This document shows positions 36,901 to 46,600 of a stretch of 64,000 nucleotides of DNA, one piece after another. This DNA is from Saccharina japonica (lineage: Eukaryota > Sar > Phaeophyceae > Laminariales > Laminariaceae), in contig MEHQ01002219.1 in assembly GCA_008828725.1 (NCBI GenBank), positions 222,138-286,137 of the forward strand. The letters run 5' to 3'. Each line of letters begins with the position of its first letter. Positions within the stretch are counted from its first letter, which is position 1. Under the pieces are notes generated by a model. That model had not been told where the DNA came from and did no database searches. It was given only the letters and a program-made list of their open reading frames with translations. The translations under genes and the position numbers were made by a program.

Positions 36901-39900
36901 CCTCGAGCTACTGCGTACGAACATGGGCGCTTTTGAGGGTCAATGATTCTGTCGAACGAAGCAAAAGTGAATATTTTCGTGACACTCACAAGTCGCTTAG
37001 CGTTACTAGGCCGTCGAAGAGACCAGCAGGAAGCACGTCAAGGTTGTTGAAACCCAGTTCCCTGCGTGATCATCGTGGAATTGAAAAGCGGAGGGCAACG
37101 CGTTCACCAGCAGGTTGATCTGAGGTATTACACCGAACCCGTTACATAAGCGTCACCGCCGTGCCAGGTGCAAACACTCCGAAGTCGCACTCCTGTGGAG
37201 AATGCTTATATTTCTTACGCACTACTGCCCCGTACGGCAATAAGTCGCTGAGAAATTGGCCTGTCTGTTTATACATCGAGTACCCTACTACATCCAGTAC
37301 GGTAATCTACGTCTTATAAACTACGACAAATGGAAGAATGTTTGGCGGTCCATACGATCGACTACCAACTGGTGGTTGTATCCTATGGACAGTGGTTCTC
37401 GGCTGTTTAGCGCAGTACCGAACAGTGTTTCTATATAGTTCATTTTGTCGGAATTACAGGAGATTGGTACAAGTTTCACGTGTGGAATGTGGGTGTTTAC
37501 CAATACGCAGGCATGCCAATTCAAGGGTGTTTGAGCTATCCTGTGTAACTGGCAGTCCTACGTAGCTCGGGGCTCTATTTCTGCAAAGGCGTGTCGTTGT
37601 GGAAGGTATTAGAGTTGGTTGGCGTGGGGCGAGAGTATGCAAGGACCTTGCATGAACGGCGAGTATCTGGGAATTGTCACGCCTACCTATTCCACAACGA
37701 GCATGTTCACAAATTGATTAATACGTGTAGCGTATACTGATACATTCATATTCCTGAAACGTACAAAACAAAAACATTGTTGGGTCACTTACAGTGTGTT
37801 GAGAACGACCATCCCCTCAAACACATCGGCTGGCAGGGTGTCCAATTCATTGGAGCCAAGGAGCCTATTCCGCCGTCGAAGTTGCAGACGGTACGTGCCA
37901 TGCAATAACACGGTAGTAGGGGTCACGCTGTTAATGAAGTCTATTCGCAGCATACATCTCATACACCGTTGTTTGCTGGAAGGGTCTGTGCCCAACTGCA
38001 ACCCAGCACCGTTGGATCGCGGCCAACGACGGAGAACGTACGGCGACACTGACATGGTCAACAAGAAACGGATGGACGCCTGCTATTTGACGAAACGCCA
38101 AACAGATGACAACTATATCGACACGACCGAGTATGCTCACACTCCTTTTTACTAAAACTAAAAACACATCTGCTTTAACATACGAAACGCAATAAAGTAC
38201 CCCAACATTTTGAAGATATTTAAATGTTGAAATGCCCGAGAGATGCATTTCCAACGCAGTTGTACTCTGTAACATTTTGTTTTCGAACCGTGTACGGTCG
38301 GATTTGTTTTACTTAAAAAAACGTGGGAAGCACTCTGCGTTCAGAAAGCCAAAATGTTGGCTCTATTTGACTGAACTGCTACAATTGCTTATTTTAATTG
38401 TGTATGTTCGTTTCGGTAAATTCATGATTTACTCCTGCTCTCATAGCACATTCACCATATCAGGTTTAACATAGACGACAGTGTTTTCAAATCAGGGAAT
38501 TACGGAAACGTTAGTGAGATATGCTCGGCAGCTCGCGTTGCCGTGGTTTGAGCAACGCGGTGTCTCTGGGTGTGGCATCATGACCACATACAGATTTCAC
38601 GGCAAGTGTGTCTTGCATCCACGAGCCCCGTTGACCCAAGGCCTTCTAAGATCCATTTAACGACAGCGACACAGTCGCCGTATCGGATTTAACAACCTGT
38701 GGAGGCAGTGGTTATAACGTACACCAGCTACGCTACTTAGAGACTTTCTTGCTGGCTTGTTGCGTCCAGAGACGACCAAGTCAAACGTATGACACATTAT
38801 AATACTGGGATACCCCACGGAAGTCACGAAGCTCTTTACTTGAGGAGTTAGTTTCCTCGACTAGGGATATCATCTCCTGGTAACATCGTAATACGACCCA
38901 TGGGCTAGATATGTAAGGGCTAATATTATTGTCAAATTCACATCGAATCAGAACGTAACTGGTAGCTACTTATTTCGGGAGATACGCCAGTAAGACATTA
39001 TTTGGGCTTAGCACATTGACTGCTATCGTAGATCGAAGTATCGCCTCAATCTATCCCCGGTACAATGCGGGGTAAACTATTGGCGCTCCGACCCGACAAC
39101 ATATCATGTCCATAAATTGGAAATTGCAGTGTAGCTACGATCCAGCCAAGTTTGTTCTCGCTTCACTCACAAATTAGTCAGAGATCCGGCTATGCCCTCG
39201 AACACCTCTTTGCTGAGAGTAGAGATGTCGTTGCTCTCTAAGTCCCTGTATCATCAACGACGGCAATATATTGAAAATAGCAGGAAGGGGTAGGCAAGCG
39301 CTCGGGCGTTGTTTCGCTGTTTTTGAAATCTAAAGATGCGGACGAAATACATACCGTTGGTACGGTAAAAGTGCAGGTCATAACTTCACGAGTGCCGGCA
39401 CTACCTGTCGTTCCATGTCATCCGAGCTAAACGATATACTGCAAATGTTCAGAATAGGGAACCCATGCCCCAGACGAATAACGGGGGCTGTGAGGGTCTG
39501 TCACAGTGGTCGGGCTCCTATTAACACTAGGGTATCTTCTACTCAAGGCTGGTTACAGGTTTTCTGTGGGCGTGGTCTGATATCCGGTGGTATACGTTTA
39601 TGTGATATATCGCGAACAGAGCGAACCCATCGACGTCTCACAACCACCGCCGTGAAAGCCGCAGGTATATGTAGTGGTAAGTATGGGAAATATCAGTGTC
39701 ATGAAGTTTCTTCCACCGAAAAAAAATAACAAATCGTCCTAATCCCTGGAACACATTCACCGTCTATTTCTATCTCTCGTCCCTGAGGGACTTACGCCTA
39801 CGTCACAGACCGGGCACAAGTTTCCCTCTCCCTACGACATCAGGATATCGGAGCAGCACTTTACTCGTGTCAATACAGATCTGCTTTCATTATGTATGCA

Positions 39901-42900
39901 GGCACATGGAACTCGCGAAAAACATCGAGCTGCGTTCAAACGTTTTGTCCCACTGAACAGTCTTCATTTGGCTAAATATCGATGGCAACATGTATGTGAA
40001 AACACTCTTGAGTACTCTCAATATTTTATATGTCGTCATCAAATCTAACACGTGATACCTAGATCAGGCTGATGTCCCTCAATAATAAAGTAACACGCAA
40101 CCGTGGATTATAATCAATAGTTGTTAGTTTAACTTCAAGCCGTCGTATATACTCCCGTACCAATAAAAAAGGATGTAACACATAAAAGCTGACAACATGT
40201 ACATCGCGAGGACAAGGATGAGTAAGACGCCATAAACACTAGACATCAACTAAACACCAACACGTGTTGATGGGGCAGACGCCGATACCCTAGGAGGCGA
40301 GGCTAGGGTTCTACTGGTAGTCAAGTTTCTACCTGGTGAACCAACGGTGATGATGCACCAGTGGGCAGACCAACGAAGGGAAGAAGCAGATACCAAACCA
40401 TTCACGATGGTTGACGTGAGGGAACAGTATAAATACACTGTTGGACCTATGCTAATCGTTCCACACAAACCATGTGAACACGTGTTCACGGCATGCTGGT
40501 ACTACATGCCATATGACATACTCCCGTACCATTCGCAATCCAAATAATGTAACATCGGAATCTATGGCACGTACAACAAATACCGGATTATTACGACGAC
40601 ACAAAGGTCAGACAGCTACTAAAACCAAACACGTGTTGACCGAGCAGACGCTGACATGGTAGAATGCGAGAATATGGTTCTCTGGCAGTATAGTTGCCAG
40701 ATGTTTGTCTAATGATATTACAACGGTAGTATAGCCGCCAGCCAAGGGAAGGGATGATGAGAAAACTCGACCAGATCTCCTATGCGAAGGTATACGACGT
40801 ACTGTAATATGATGTAACACTGTCAGAACCGTTGTCCATCTTCCAAAACGAACAATGTCTAGATTTGCTTTACTCACAATGTCCTCAGTGCGTCGAAACC
40901 CTTGAAGAAACCGAAAGGTAGGGTTGTGAGGATGTTGTTGGGAATGTTCCTGGAAAATCGCAAATATCGTGGGAAAAGGGAACGATCGGTGGCAAAAGAT
41001 GCGGTGCTTAGCGTTACGATTACATGAACCGTGTCACGGTACCTGTTGCAATCTGAATGCGAGACGTACAATCTCTATTTTTGTTCCCATTTATATACGG
41101 AACGAGGTCACTTGAACGTAGCGTGGTTACTGGTGGAGCGTCGTGTGGTCAACTGGTCGCAATAATATTGCATCCCCTTGCAAGTTAGCCGCGTAATATT
41201 CGAATTCGGGTCCAGAGATAGGTTCGAACGTCGGCAGGATCTATGCAGTGCCATTCTTTAATGTGTGTGACAGGAGCGTGATACATCGAAGGCAGCAGGA
41301 ACATGTGAACGAGTCTCTTTTAATCATGGTGGTCCACACTCCACCCCATAATAACAGATTTCAATGTACTTTTAGGACATACTCCATGCCCCAATGGCAT
41401 GTGTTACGTATCTAACAAAGAGTGTAACTTAAAATAGTGTGCACTCGCGACTCGAATGTATCGGCTAGTTGTTCAGAAAAGGAGCTTCATCTGTGAGTAC
41501 CGCGCATGCTAACACGTGCTATCCCCACTAGTACACGACTCCATGTATCTCACGCAAATATGACACGATGTATTAAACGGTTTTAAGCTACACCCACGGT
41601 CGTCAAGACGAGCTGATGGGGACCAAGTTTGCATTAGGTTTCAGTAAAATGATATACAGCACGGGGATCGCGAAACTCACAATGATTCTATAGAGCTTCG
41701 GCCAATGCTGTCGACGCACGCCGCGAGATCCGGAATATCTTCGTCTGTGAGGACACAGAAAGGAAGCGACCTTCAACGCAAGGGAAATACACATAATGCA
41801 CGTGATGAGGTCATATCAGCAGTGAGTGTTAAGCCTAGCTCGATGGGTCGACGCGTGTAGGAGACAAGTGAATAGGGATGTTTCAAAAGTGTATGTCATG
41901 ATGAAACTAACCCATGTAGGATTCACCAGATGGCATAGCATCGGTAGTGGGTAGCATGTTTAGACACGTGTACGACAGTAGATACAAATACATATTTTAA
42001 GCACGCTGCTCAAAAGACAATGATCGACACACGTTTACGTTATCATGTTTTTATTGCCTCCATACACGGAGACCACATGGGACAACCCAAGAGGCAGACA
42101 GTAGTGGCTCAGGAAGCACTCTTTGTTTTTCATATCAACCGCGACCCAGTGTCCACCCTTCTGCACTACGTACAGCTCAAATCAACATGGACGGCAAATC
42201 TGAGAGAGTAACGTGATGAGTATTTCCTACATACCACAAAACGAGGTTTCAATAAGCTCGATGTTCTTAGAAGGGGACTATTCGTATCATTACAGTCGTA
42301 GCAGGCCATGTATGGGGGAGTTAATCAATCAGAATAGTCGGTAGTAGAGCAACGTGCATGCAAACGCGTCCCCCTAAGAGGCACGTGCATGCAAACGCGT
42401 CCCCCTAAGAGGCACGTGCATGCCCATTCGTAAGGCGGGTGGAATTCAATACGTGCCTGAGTCATTTTTACAAACGCTTTATACCACCGTATTGATTCGA
42501 GAACATAATATGTGCCATGGACCGAAGAGATGTAGATGAGCCGGCACATTGGGCCAATACATTAGGAATGCACAAGACGCAGAATATTCAAGTTATACAC
42601 CAGCTAAACCCGTGGTGTCTCATCATGTGGACCGTTCGAGTCCTTTAACAGCTCGAGTAGGAGATATATAAGAATCAGCACAACCTCGCTTGGACATTTC
42701 ATCACCCGGTGTGCTGGTGATATACTGTGTATCTGATCTAGCTTTCCTCAGGAGAGAACTACTGTAAGCGCCTCTTTGAACGTTGTACCCACTAGTAATT
42801 TCAACACTCCACAATAAAACAATAAACTTCTTATGGCCAGTAGATACACATGCCGTTATCTCGAACAACTGAACGGAATTTACGTTGGTCGGGAACAAAC

Positions 42901-43657
42901 ATTTGAAGATATGTTCACTATAGTCTAACTGTGAACGGCATGCCACGCGAATATTGTACATTATACCTTCCCGCGGCCCCTCTGACACACCCGCTACGTA
43001 ATACGTGCTGGCAGATTATGCTTGCGGTCGGTGCTTCAGCTGTTAATTTTGTTCAATGATGCTCCTGGCTCCAATGCACGCGTACGGCCAATGCGCTAGC
43101 TCCTGTGTCCTACCTTCAACGGTACTGGGCAATGTGTACTACTTCGTGTCAATATAGTACAGTAGCACTTACAGCTCGCTGGCTCCCGGGGTGCACACGT
43201 CGTCAGTCAGGCAAGGGTTGAGACCTGTAGCAAAAACGTGGGAGAGAAGAGTTGTACACCACGCTTATAATAAAGAAGAAGGAGGTCAATGAACCAGTAT
43301 TCCCAGCGGCGCGATGTAGCGGTGATTTTGGTGTGTGCGTAGCATAAGCGGACTGACAACACGTGTTACCCTCACTTGTATTCGCGGACTTGGAAACCAT
43401 GGTTGTAGGATATGCTATACAAATTTGGCGTGCTCCGGTTGGGGCAACATCTCTGTAATCCAGCTGCGCAAAACACGAAGACAACCTTGCCCAAAAGAAA
43501 TGTTTTTAATTACGTGGCACGTCTCTGTTCCGTCTTCGATGCGCGGTCTCACACGAAAGACTGGAACGCGATGCAGACCCATAATTTTAAGCCAGTACTC
43601 ACCGTAGGTGGCGCCCACGGCCCAAAGTAGTGTTCCTAGGAGATAGGTGACCCGCAT
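24358..43657 (-). CDS. Gene B: secreted LRR protein with EGF-like and discoidin-like tail (21 exons)
   Basis: The gene model was built by eye from splice sites and reading phase. Exons in transcription order: 43657-43603, 43224-43173, 41770-41681, 40949-40878, 39245-39171, 37864-37793, 37061-36990, 36313-36242, 34642-34571, 33836-33765, 33481-33410, 32782-32711, 32235-32164, 31232-31161, 30482-30411, 29735-29664, 29445-29374, 28574-28533, 28031-27973, 27426-27349, 24998-24358. They sum to 2028 nt, 675 codons plus stop, with no frame conflict at any junction. Order of parts: signal peptide, two Cys-containing N-cap exons, 14 LRRs of the type LxxNxLxxLPxxxFxxLxxLxxL, C-cap, EGF-like module, discoidin-like domain. 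LRR proteins of this build act outside the cell in ligand binding. A role in recognising wall or pathogen glycans is inference. A weakly recognisable exon could still be missing, most likely in the 2.35 kb last intron. Confidence 0.85.
25371..25705 (+). mobile_element. SINE with tRNA-derived head, in the last intron of gene B
   Basis: 335 bp, starting GGTCGCCCCGGTAGAGTAG. An internal GATCGAATCC resembles a polymerase III B box. The body ends in GTGACCCCGGATCTGAGTTA, an ACGACTAGG block and an A-rich tail. It is inserted opposite to gene B's transcription. Confidence 0.75.
27349..27426 (-). CDS. Gene B exon 20: EGF-like module
   Basis: 78 nt, phase 1-1, CAG acceptor and GTGCGT donor. Cysteine spacing is CPEFPTC then DENGVSC then EC then QPGEQGYSC. 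Together with the last cysteine of exon 19 this makes six cysteines ending in C-x-C-x8-C, as in EGF modules. The symmetric phase is typical of a shuffled EGF exon. Confidence 0.75.
27973..28031 (-). CDS. Gene B exon 19: LRR C-terminal cap
   Basis: 59 nt, phase 2 in and phase 1 out, TGCAG acceptor, GTGAGC donor. It encodes PDFTNFGPRLDEFEEPPFC. It is the only exon found that links the phase-2 LRR series to the phase-1 EGF exon, and its first base completes a leucine codon. Confidence 0.68.
28533..28574 (-). CDS. Gene B exon 18: half LRR leading into the C-cap
   Basis: 42 nt, phase 2-2, CCAG acceptor and GTGAGC donor. It encodes SLSQNVGLQCIPAL. An LxxNxxLxCIP pattern is typical of the last, shortened LRR before a cysteine cap. 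Confidence 0.75.
29374..29445 (-). CDS. Gene B exon 17: LRR 14
   Basis: 72 nt, phase 2-2, GTAAGT donor. Core residues RNQLTTLPAGLFDGLPAL. Confidence 0.87.
29664..29735 (-). CDS. Gene B exon 16: LRR 13
   Basis: 72 nt, phase 2-2, TTCAG acceptor and GTGAGT donor. Core residues DNDIATLPTDIFDDMSSL. The following intron (218 bp) is the shortest in the gene. Confidence 0.87.
29877..29952. repeat. 37-38-bp tandem duplication in a gene B intron
   Basis: GGAACTAGTAGGTTAAACAA followed by CACGAAGTACCA occurs twice with few differences. Confidence 0.8.
30411..30482 (-). CDS. Gene B exon 15: LRR 12
   Basis: 72 nt, phase 2-2, GTGAGT donor. Core residues DNGLTTLPSGFFKDLSSM. It ends in valine rather than leucine. 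Confidence 0.86.
31161..31232 (-). CDS. Gene B exon 14: LRR 11
   Basis: 72 nt, phase 2-2, GTGAGA donor. Core residues DDNAITALPGSLFSNTLNM. Confidence 0.84.
32164..32235 (-). CDS. Gene B exon 13: LRR 10
   Basis: 72 nt, phase 2-2, GTGAGT donor. Core residues NRNALSTLPAGIFQGTPGL. Confidence 0.87.
32711..32782 (-). CDS. Gene B exon 12: LRR 9
   Basis: 72 nt, phase 2-2, TTTAG acceptor and GTAAGT donor. Core residues EDNEISSLPEEIFSSTEDL. Confidence 0.87.
33410..33481 (-). CDS. Gene B exon 11: LRR 8
   Basis: 72 nt, phase 2-2, CTAG acceptor and GTGAGT donor. Core residues DENQLTTLPFDLFDGLTGL. Confidence 0.87.
33765..33836 (-). CDS. Gene B exon 10: LRR 7
   Basis: 72 nt, phase 2-2, TTCAG acceptor and GTAAGT donor. 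Core residues NRNELVSLPAELFRSTPTL. Confidence 0.87.
34571..34642 (-). CDS. Gene B exon 9: LRR 6
   Basis: 72 nt, phase 2-2, donor GTGGGT rather than the usual GTGAGT or GTAAGT. Core residues VNKFVSLPPDVLDGLVSL, with leucine in place of the conserved phenylalanine. Confidence 0.84.
36242..36313 (-). CDS. Gene B exon 8: LRR 5
   Basis: 72 nt, phase 2-2, TTTAG acceptor and GTGAGT donor. Core residues FNQLSTLPDGIFADLSLL. Confidence 0.87.
36990..37061 (-). CDS. Gene B exon 7: LRR 4
   Basis: 72 nt, phase 2-2, GTGAGT donor. Core residues FNNLDVLPAGLFDGLVTL. Confidence 0.87.
37793..37864 (-). CDS. Gene B exon 6: LRR 3
   Basis: 72 nt, phase 2-2, GTAAGT donor. Core residues SNELDTLPADVFEGMVVL. Confidence 0.87.
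39171..39245 (-). CDS. Gene B exon 5: LRR 2 (75 nt)
   Basis: 75 nt, one codon longer than the family standard, phase 2-2, ACAG acceptor and GTGAGT donor. Core residues SNDISTLSKEVFEGIAGSL. The extra residue lies in the GIAGSL turn, and the proline of the LP pair is serine. Confidence 0.83.
40140..40705. repeat. Old tandem duplication in a gene B intron
   Basis: Sequence around 40150-40330 and 40515-40700 shares ACTCCCGTACCA, ATGTAACA, ACACGTGTTGA and GCAGACGC in the same order and spacing. The rest has diverged. Confidence 0.45.
40878..40949 (-). CDS. Gene B exon 4: LRR 1
   Basis: 72 nt, phase 2-2, CCAG acceptor and GTGAGT donor. Core residues PNNILTTLPFGFFKGFDAL. Confidence 0.87.
41681..41770 (-). 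CDS. Gene B exon 3: LRR N-terminal cap
   Basis: 90 nt, phase 2-2, GTGAGT donor. Contains CVLTDEDIPDLAACVDSIGR, with the same two cysteines and the same length as gene A exon 3. Confidence 0.87.
42353..42423. repeat. 31-bp tandem repeat in a gene B intron
   Basis: Two identical units starting CGTGCATGCAAACGCGTCCC plus a partial third. Confidence 0.9.
43173..43224 (-). CDS. Gene B exon 2: short Cys N-cap
   Basis: 52 nt, ACAG acceptor, GTAAGT donor, phase 1 in and phase 2 out. Encodes GLNPCLTDDVCTPGASEL. Confidence 0.86.
43603..43657 (-). CDS. Gene B exon 1: signal peptide
   Basis: 55 nt encoding MRVTYLLGTLLWAVGATY plus one base, GTGAGT donor, phase 1. The open frame extends upstream to another ATG at 43723, which would add 22 residues. 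The inner ATG is preferred because it begins a standard signal peptide and gives exactly the same exon length as gene A. Confidence 0.8.
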
Positions 43658-46600
43658 AGTGCGGGTTGTGGCTTTTGCGACAGACTCCTGAACGGAAAGG
43701 GAGGAAACAGCACAAGAGAGCACCCTGTTGGATAAAACAAACGGCAGTCGCGGAGCTGTTCTGCTTCAGCTGGTTTTGCTGTTGGTTCGTTTGGTTGGCG
43801 AATTGTCCGCGGCAGTCCCTATAACCGCCAAGCGGGTGATGTTTTGTTCGGTCTGTTTTGTCGCATTACGCATCCTCTCCGGGTTCGAGACGGTCGGTAA
43901 AGGCAGGAAGCACAATGCAGAAAGTGTGGCACGTTGGTACCCTACCGACTGGCCACCATTTACAGAATCTGTCTGTTCCACACGTACCAAAATGCTGAGG
44001 CTGCCTGGAGAGTATTTGTGCTGGGCTTCGGTTGCCTGTCATATCCGTTAGTTCGAAGGTTTTCACTATTATAACCCCTTAAGAACCGGTCCCCCGTTTT
44101 TGAACACAAAGTACTTCGAATTAGTGAGGGATACGTTCTGTAGTTCTGAAGTGATATTCGTTAATGGTTTCTTCTTGCTTTCTCGACCAAATCTCACACA
44201 ACACCTATTTCACATCATGTTGGTTTTATATTTGTTGTTTTGTAATAGTTTCTTTCGTTTTTCCACTCCTCTAACGCGTGTATGTCGTGGCTGCCGTACC
44301 TACTGCAGTGTGACGACCGTGGGCACTCTACGTCCAGGTTACGAGAGTGCTAAAAACAATAACTCGAGCATGTAGTACAGGGAAAATGTACTGTAGGCCT
44401 AGTGGTACGTGATACTATCCAGAAGCAACTACGAGAATTAATGGACGAAAACCCAATTTGGAAAAATACGGTAACGATGATCGAAAAAACGCAGAATTTT
44501 ATAGAACAATAAATACTCCGGTTTCTTTTTTCGAAAACTACGTCGATATTATTGTGATATGCTATATTTAATACCAGGTAATACCAACCAGGTATACTTT
44601 AGATTATATACTCTTCCATGATGTTACTGTTAACACGTTTGATAATATTGGTGGTGTTCGACGAAGTATGTCAGTTTTTCATTCATAATGAGTAATGCCC
44701 TGCACATTGTCGGAAGGCAAATATTATAATACACTTTGTACGTACAACATACGTATATACTGACTTTGTACGTACAACATACGTTAATACTAACTACTGC
44801 ACTACTCTGTGTAAACATATAACATGCATTTTATTCGTACGTAACTGAATTCCACACGCATGAAATGCACTCCCGAATCGGAGACGAATGCTTTGACTTC
44901 TGACTGCAATAATAATGTGACTGCTGTTTGCATGTACTGCAGTGCCGTTAAATACCTATATATTCGTTCGTACACGAAGCTACGATGTTTCGCTGCCACC
45001 GCTGTTTTTTTGTGTGTACCTATTGTCTGCACTGTAGAGGAATATACTTCGTATGGTACTCTGTACTCTGATTTTCCACTTAAATACATACCTGGTACAT
45101 ATATATGCATACACACATACGCACCTTTTTGTGCTGGAAATCTGAACAATAATAACAAACTGTTCTTCCCCAACTCAACTCGCAGGATCCTTTGACAGCA
45201 GTAATCAAGTAAGTGCTGGCTAGACTACAAACCATGGCTCTTGATAGCGATGTGTCAAGTGTTCCCCGCACCAGCAGTATCTGCCTTCCTACTTTCACAT
45301 TTATCGCGAGAGGTTGGAGGTTTTTCAACACTGCGTTTTGTGGTCAACTGTAGTAGTAGGTCAACTTTGTCGAAGATGCCCTGAATTCGTGATCTACCCA
45401 TTTGAGCGACGCGAGAACACCTCGAAATATAATGAAGCCACCGGAGGTCCGAAGACCGACTCCTACACCGGCTGAGAGACCGGCCATGTATATAATACTA
45501 CAGTAAAACCTAACCTACTTGTCACTCGGCGGTATCGTATCTATACAATAGCGAATGCTGCTGCTTCAGAATATTCTGTGTACTACAGTATCGTACTATT
45601 GATAGCTACATCTAGCTCGTTTGGGGAATAATCACCTTTTTTTTTCCTCCTTTGAGCTTCGGGCTATATATACACGGCTTGGGTTCCGAACTTGCGAACT
45701 CGACAGACCAAGGGCGCACAAAAAAATTACAATACCACCACACTCGCTCCAAGTGCAAGGATATACGTATTTCAACGTATCAAAATACTGTTGTAAACCA
45801 ATGTGGGGAGGTATCTTCTGGACGACTTTTATAAGAAAAAATCATTAGTTGTGTACAACCGCTGTTAGTGTGTTTCGTATTAGGACGAGGTACACTCATT
45901 GCTTTTTGGGGGGGGGTTGTTTAAACGTGTACGAGTATACTCTTCTGGATATATATACATATATTATATCTATCTATTTCATAGCCTTTACAGCGTCATA
46001 CACATCTAAGGAGCGTTTGTGCCCAGCGTCGAGGAACTTGTGGAAGTTAATATTTGTATGAAGCAGGGGAGGAATGAAACACATGGAAATCTCAATAAAA
46101 AGGCACGGAGGTGGCGCAGACGAAAACGCAGCTGCCAATACGGCCATCAAGGCCGCATCAGACAAACCATGAAGCTGCCCGCTGTCTCCACACTGCATGC
46201 CACAGCTGACGGGTAAAAACAAAAAAGAAGAAATGCAACCGCATTATACTGATACAGCAATAATAGTGTTGATTAAAAACGTAAGTGGGCGCAGTTGAGG
46301 CACGGCTCATTGTACCACAACTAAAAAGATCAGTCTGCGTCGTAATCTACAGTGGATTGTTCCCAAAACGCGTACGTATGCAGTTCCGGCATTGGTTTAC
46401 TGAGTAGAGGGTGGCTGAGCGTCGGTTTCCTACCTATCTTGCCTGCCTTGCGCGGGGAATGACTCTTCGGGCATTGCAGTTATCGCCACTAGGAATAGTC
46501 ATATTGGTGGGCTTTTACTCGTCGAATCTGGATCAGTTCAGACTATATAGCACAGGAGTAGTTATACAAGCCACGACTACAACTAGTGTCTGCCCCACTA

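Noticed and set aside
38820-38885. Possible degenerate LRR exon
   Set aside because: The minus-strand frame has an early stop and no LP or NxL core.
29446-41680. Recurring intron lengths (731, 731, 734 and 675, 676, 678 bp) as evidence of duplicated exon-intron units
   Set aside because: The ends of these introns show no shared sequence, so the similar lengths look accidental.
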